From contig DASXTS010000394.1 of the NCBI GenBank assembly GCA_036505275.1, positions 1-11,440 on the forward strand: a stretch of DNA of 11,440 nucleotides. Reading direction: 5' to 3'. The stretch comes from DASXTS01 sp036505275. Lineage in GTDB: Bacteria > Actinomycetota > Actinomycetes > Mycobacteriales > Pseudonocardiaceae. Below the pieces are notes generated by a model that had not been told where the DNA came from, ran no database searches, and worked only from the letters and a program-made list of their open reading frames with translations. This document shows positions 7,778 to 11,440 of this stretch, piece by piece; position 1 is the stretch's first letter, and each line of letters starts with the position of its first letter. Both the position numbers and the translations under genes were made by a program.

Positions 7778-10259
7778 TCCGTAGCCTCCGTGGGGCCGAC
7801 CGCCGGGCTGACCATCACCGGGGAGCCGTGGCCGGCGCCGAGGGCACGGCGCACGGTGGACGGGCCCGAGTTGGCCGGCAGCCACACCACGCCGTCCGGC
7901 AGGTCCGCCTCGGCGGCCGGCAGGGTGATCGCGCCGTGCCTGGTCGACACCGTGACGGCGGCACCGAATGTCACGCCGAGCGCGTTGGCCGTGCTGACGC
8001 TGAGGCGCGCGGTCGCGGCGCGCGCCGTACCGGCCAGGTGCGGCTCCTCGTCCTGCAGGCTCCCGTTGTCCAGCAACGCTCGCCACGTGGCGAGGAAGAC
8101 CTGCCCGGCGCCGGCCGCCGGCTGCTGCAGAGCCTGCGCGGGCCGCTCATGGCCCGGGTGTCGACTCACGAGTCCCAACCCCCGCAGCTGCCGCGCAGCG
8201 GCCGCCGGGGTTGGCACGAACAGGTCGGCGTCCATCTCGACGGCGAGGGTGTCCAGGACGCGGCAGTCGGGGAGCTGGCTGGTGGACTCGATGGTGGTGC
8301 CGAAGGCCCGCAGCCGGCCCTCCCAGTTGAGGTACGTACCGGACCGGTGCATGGCGGGCGCCACCGGGAGCACCACGTCGGCGTGCGCGGTGACCGCGGA
8401 CGGGCGCAGCTCGAGGCTGACCACGAAGCCGACGGCGCGCAGGGCACGCTCGGCGAGCCGGGGATCGGCCAGGTCGAAGGGGTCGACGCCGCCGACCACA
8501 AGGCCGCCCAGTTCGCCGGCCGCTGCCGCCCGTAGCTGCTCGTCTGTGGAGCGGCCCGGTGTCGCCGGGATGCCGCCGGGCGGCAGGCCCCAGGCCCGTT
8601 CGACGTCGGCACGCGCCGCGGCGTCGGTGACCGGCCGACCGCCGGGCAGCAGGCCGGGCGCGGCGCCGGCGGCCAGCGCACCACGCTCGCCGGCCCGGCG
8701 CGGCACCCAGGCCAGCCGGGCGCCGGTCTCGGCGGCCAGTCCGGCGACCGCGGTCGGCAGCCCGGGCACCTCGGCTGCCCGCTCGCCGACCAGGACGACG
8801 GCACCGTCCCTGCGCAACAGGTCCCCGACGTGGCTCGGTAGGTCGGTCAGCGCTGCGGCCTCACCACCGGGCACGCACGGCAGCAGCCGGCCGCCGGTCT
8901 TGGCCACGCCCGGGCTGGTCCACGAGGAGAGGTGCCACACCTGGGTGTGGCCGCGGGCGGCCTTGCGCAGCCGCAGGAAGACGATCGGCGACTCCTCCTC
9001 GGGCTCGAACGCCACGCACAGCACGATGGGCGCGGTCCGCAGGTCCGCGTAGGTCAGGCCGCCGGTCTCCGGCGTCGCGCCGACCACGTGCGCGGCGAGG
9101 AAGTCCAGCTCCTCGGCCGAGTGCGGCCGGGCCCGGAAGTCCACGTCGTTGGTGCCGAGCGCCACCCTGGCGAACTTGGCGTAGGCGTAGGCGTCCTCCA
9201 CGGTCAGCCGCCCGCCGGTCAGCACGCCGACGCCGCCGGCGTCCCGTGCGGCCAGCAGGCCGTCGGCCGCGGCGCGCAGCGCGTCGGTCCAGGACGCCTC
9301 GCGCAGCTCGCCGCTGTCCTTGCCGCGCACCAGCGGCCGGGTGAACCGGTCCGGCGCGAAGGCGTAGGTGAAGGCGAACCGGCCCTTGTCGCAGTTCCAC
9401 TCCTCGTTGACCGCGGGGTCGTTGCCGGCCAGGCGGCGCATGACCCGGCCGCGCCGCCAGTCGGTGCGCTGCGCGCAGCCCGAGGCGCAGTGCTCGCACA
9501 CTCCCGGCGTGGACACCAGGTCGAACGGCCGGGCCCGGAAGCGATACGTCGCGCTGGTCAGCGCGCCGACCGGGCAGATCTGGATGGTGTTGCCCGAGAA
9601 GTAGGACTGCCCACCATTGAGTCCAGGCCCGACCGCGGCCAGGTTAGCAGTCTGAGCCGTTCCCACCTGCTGGTCGGCGCCGCGCTCCAGCAAGTCGATG
9701 AACTGATCGCCGGCAACCTGACCGGCGAAGCGGGTGCAACGTTGGCACAGGATGCAGCGTTCCCGATCAAGGAGCACCTGCGCCGTGATCGGAATGGGCT
9801 TCGGGAACGTCCGTTTGGGTTCGTAGAACCGCGAGTCGGCGCGCCCATTGGACATGGCCTGGTTCTGCAGCGGGCACTCGCCGCCCTTGTCGCAGATCGG
9901 GCAGTCCAGCGGGTGGTTGATCAGCAGCAGCTCCATCACGCCGTGCTGCGCCTTGTCGGCCACCGGCGAGGTGTGCTGGGTCCTGACCACCATGCCGTCG
10001 GCCACGGTGATCGTGCAGGACGCCTGCGGCTTGGGCATCGGGCGCCCGCCCAGCTCCACCTCGACCAGGCACTGCCGGCAGGCGCCGGCCGGGTCGAGCA
10101 GCGGGTGGTCGCAGAACCGCGGGACGTGGATGCCGAGCCGCTCGCACGTCCTGATCACCAGCTCGCCCTTGGGCGCGGTGACCTCGACGCCGTCGATCGT
10201 GAGCGCGACGTGTCCCTCGGGCACGGCCGGGGCGTCCGGGTTCTTCGCGGGTGCGACCG

Positions 10260-10263
<4 letters not shown>
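7774..10263 (-). CDS. nuoG: NADH-quinone oxidoreductase subunit G (NuoG), iron-sulfur subunit with N7
   Basis: NuoG (829 aa) is the large iron-sulfur subunit of the peripheral arm and relays electrons from NuoF towards NuoI. An N-terminal 2Fe-2S ferredoxin domain carries N1b (Cys51, 62, 65, 83). N5 is formed by His117, Cys121, Cys124 and Cys130. N4 uses Cys170, 173, 176 and 230. An additional N7 site fits C-x2-C-x3-C-x27-C (Cys256, 259, 263, 291). From about residue 300 to the end lies a molybdopterin-oxidoreductase-like fold, which in this family binds no molybdenum. The start at 10263 is chosen because it makes an ATGA overlap with nuoF, has GGGAG seven bases upstream, and begins just before the ferredoxin domain; an in-frame start at 10317 would overlap nuoF by 58 bases. 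Its stop overlaps the nuoH ATG. Oddities are an A/T-ending codon tract at codons 139-217 and a probably lengthened linker before SYFSGN. Confidence 0.96.
7785..7789 (-). promoter_or_regulatory. Ribosome binding site of nuoH
   Basis: GGAGG lies seven bases upstream of the ATG at 7777, inside the last codons of nuoG. It supports starting nuoH at MITTTLAAPV, where the ATG overlaps the nuoG stop, rather than at an in-frame ATG 103 codons further upstream inside nuoG. Confidence 0.8.
9613..9849 (-). other. Codon-usage discontinuity inside nuoG (possible recombination patch)
   Basis: Codons 139-217 of nuoG contain 20 A/T-ending codons out of 79 by hand count (AAT, GAA, AAA, ATT, CTT, GAT, CAA, CGT, GGT, GTT, GCT, ACT, CCT, GGA and others). 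The preceding 138 codons have 2 and the following 80 (residues 222-301) have 2. Overall G+C falls only modestly, because the protein is conserved. The tract encodes the end of the N5 region, the first three N4 cysteines (Cys170, 173, 176) and a linker ending just before SYFSGN. The frame is uninterrupted. A homologous replacement by DNA from a lower-GC3 relative is the simplest inference; selection on local RNA structure or translation rate is an alternative. Confidence 0.65.

Positions 10264-11440
<1,177 letters not shown>

Noticed and set aside
7778..8086. Longer nuoH start 103 codons upstream
   Set aside because: The extra sequence is Arg/Gly-rich shadow of nuoG, and the ATG at 7777 has a well-spaced GGAGG.

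Overview
The window is a block of the 14-subunit NADH:quinone oxidoreductase (respiratory complex I, NDH-1) operon, read entirely on the minus strand. In transcription order it holds the 3' part of nuoF, complete nuoG, nuoH, nuoI, nuoJ, nuoK, nuoL and nuoM, and the 5' part of nuoN. Both ends of the window cut a gene: nuoF loses its N-terminus beyond position 11440 and nuoN loses its C-terminus before position 1. No stretch above about 10 bases lacks a gene, and I see no RNA gene, mobile element, CRISPR array, terminator or convincing promoter.

The DNA is very G+C rich, with third codon positions almost all G or C and frequent GTG starts. Several subunits have extensions I associate with actinobacteria: a long hydrophilic C-terminal tail on NuoJ, a C-terminal extension on NuoH, and an N7-cluster-bearing NuoG of about 830 residues. 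The source is most likely a high-G+C actinobacterium; Pseudonocardiales is a reasonable but unproven guess.

Layout from high to low coordinates. nuoF (11440-10260) and nuoG (10263-7774) belong to the NADH-oxidising peripheral arm. nuoH (7777-6488) is the quinone-site membrane subunit. nuoI (6501-5953) carries the last two 4Fe-4S clusters before quinone. nuoJ (5956-5075) and nuoK (5078-4779) are small membrane subunits of the coupling path. nuoL (4772-2766), nuoM (2769-1192) and nuoN (1190-1) are the three antiporter-like proton-pumping subunits. Electrons pass from NADH to FMN and N3 in NuoF, through the NuoG clusters, to N6a/N6b in NuoI and to quinone at the NuoH interface. The energy released drives proton movement through NuoH/J/K and NuoN/M/L.

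The genes are packed for translational coupling. Five junctions (F/G, G/H, I/J, J/K, L/M) are exact 4-base ATGA or GTGA overlaps, H/I overlaps by 14 bases, and K/L and M/N are separated by only 6 bases and 1 base.

The standout anomaly lies inside nuoG. Codons 139-217 (9613-9849) have about 25% A/T-ending codons, against about 1-3% in the flanking 138 and 80 codons. This tract encodes the first three ligands of cluster N4 and ends in what looks like a lengthened linker. It looks like a recombination patch from a lower-GC nuoG, although the gene stays open and all cluster ligands are intact. Otherwise this is a normal core-metabolism operon, and I found no new biological system in it.
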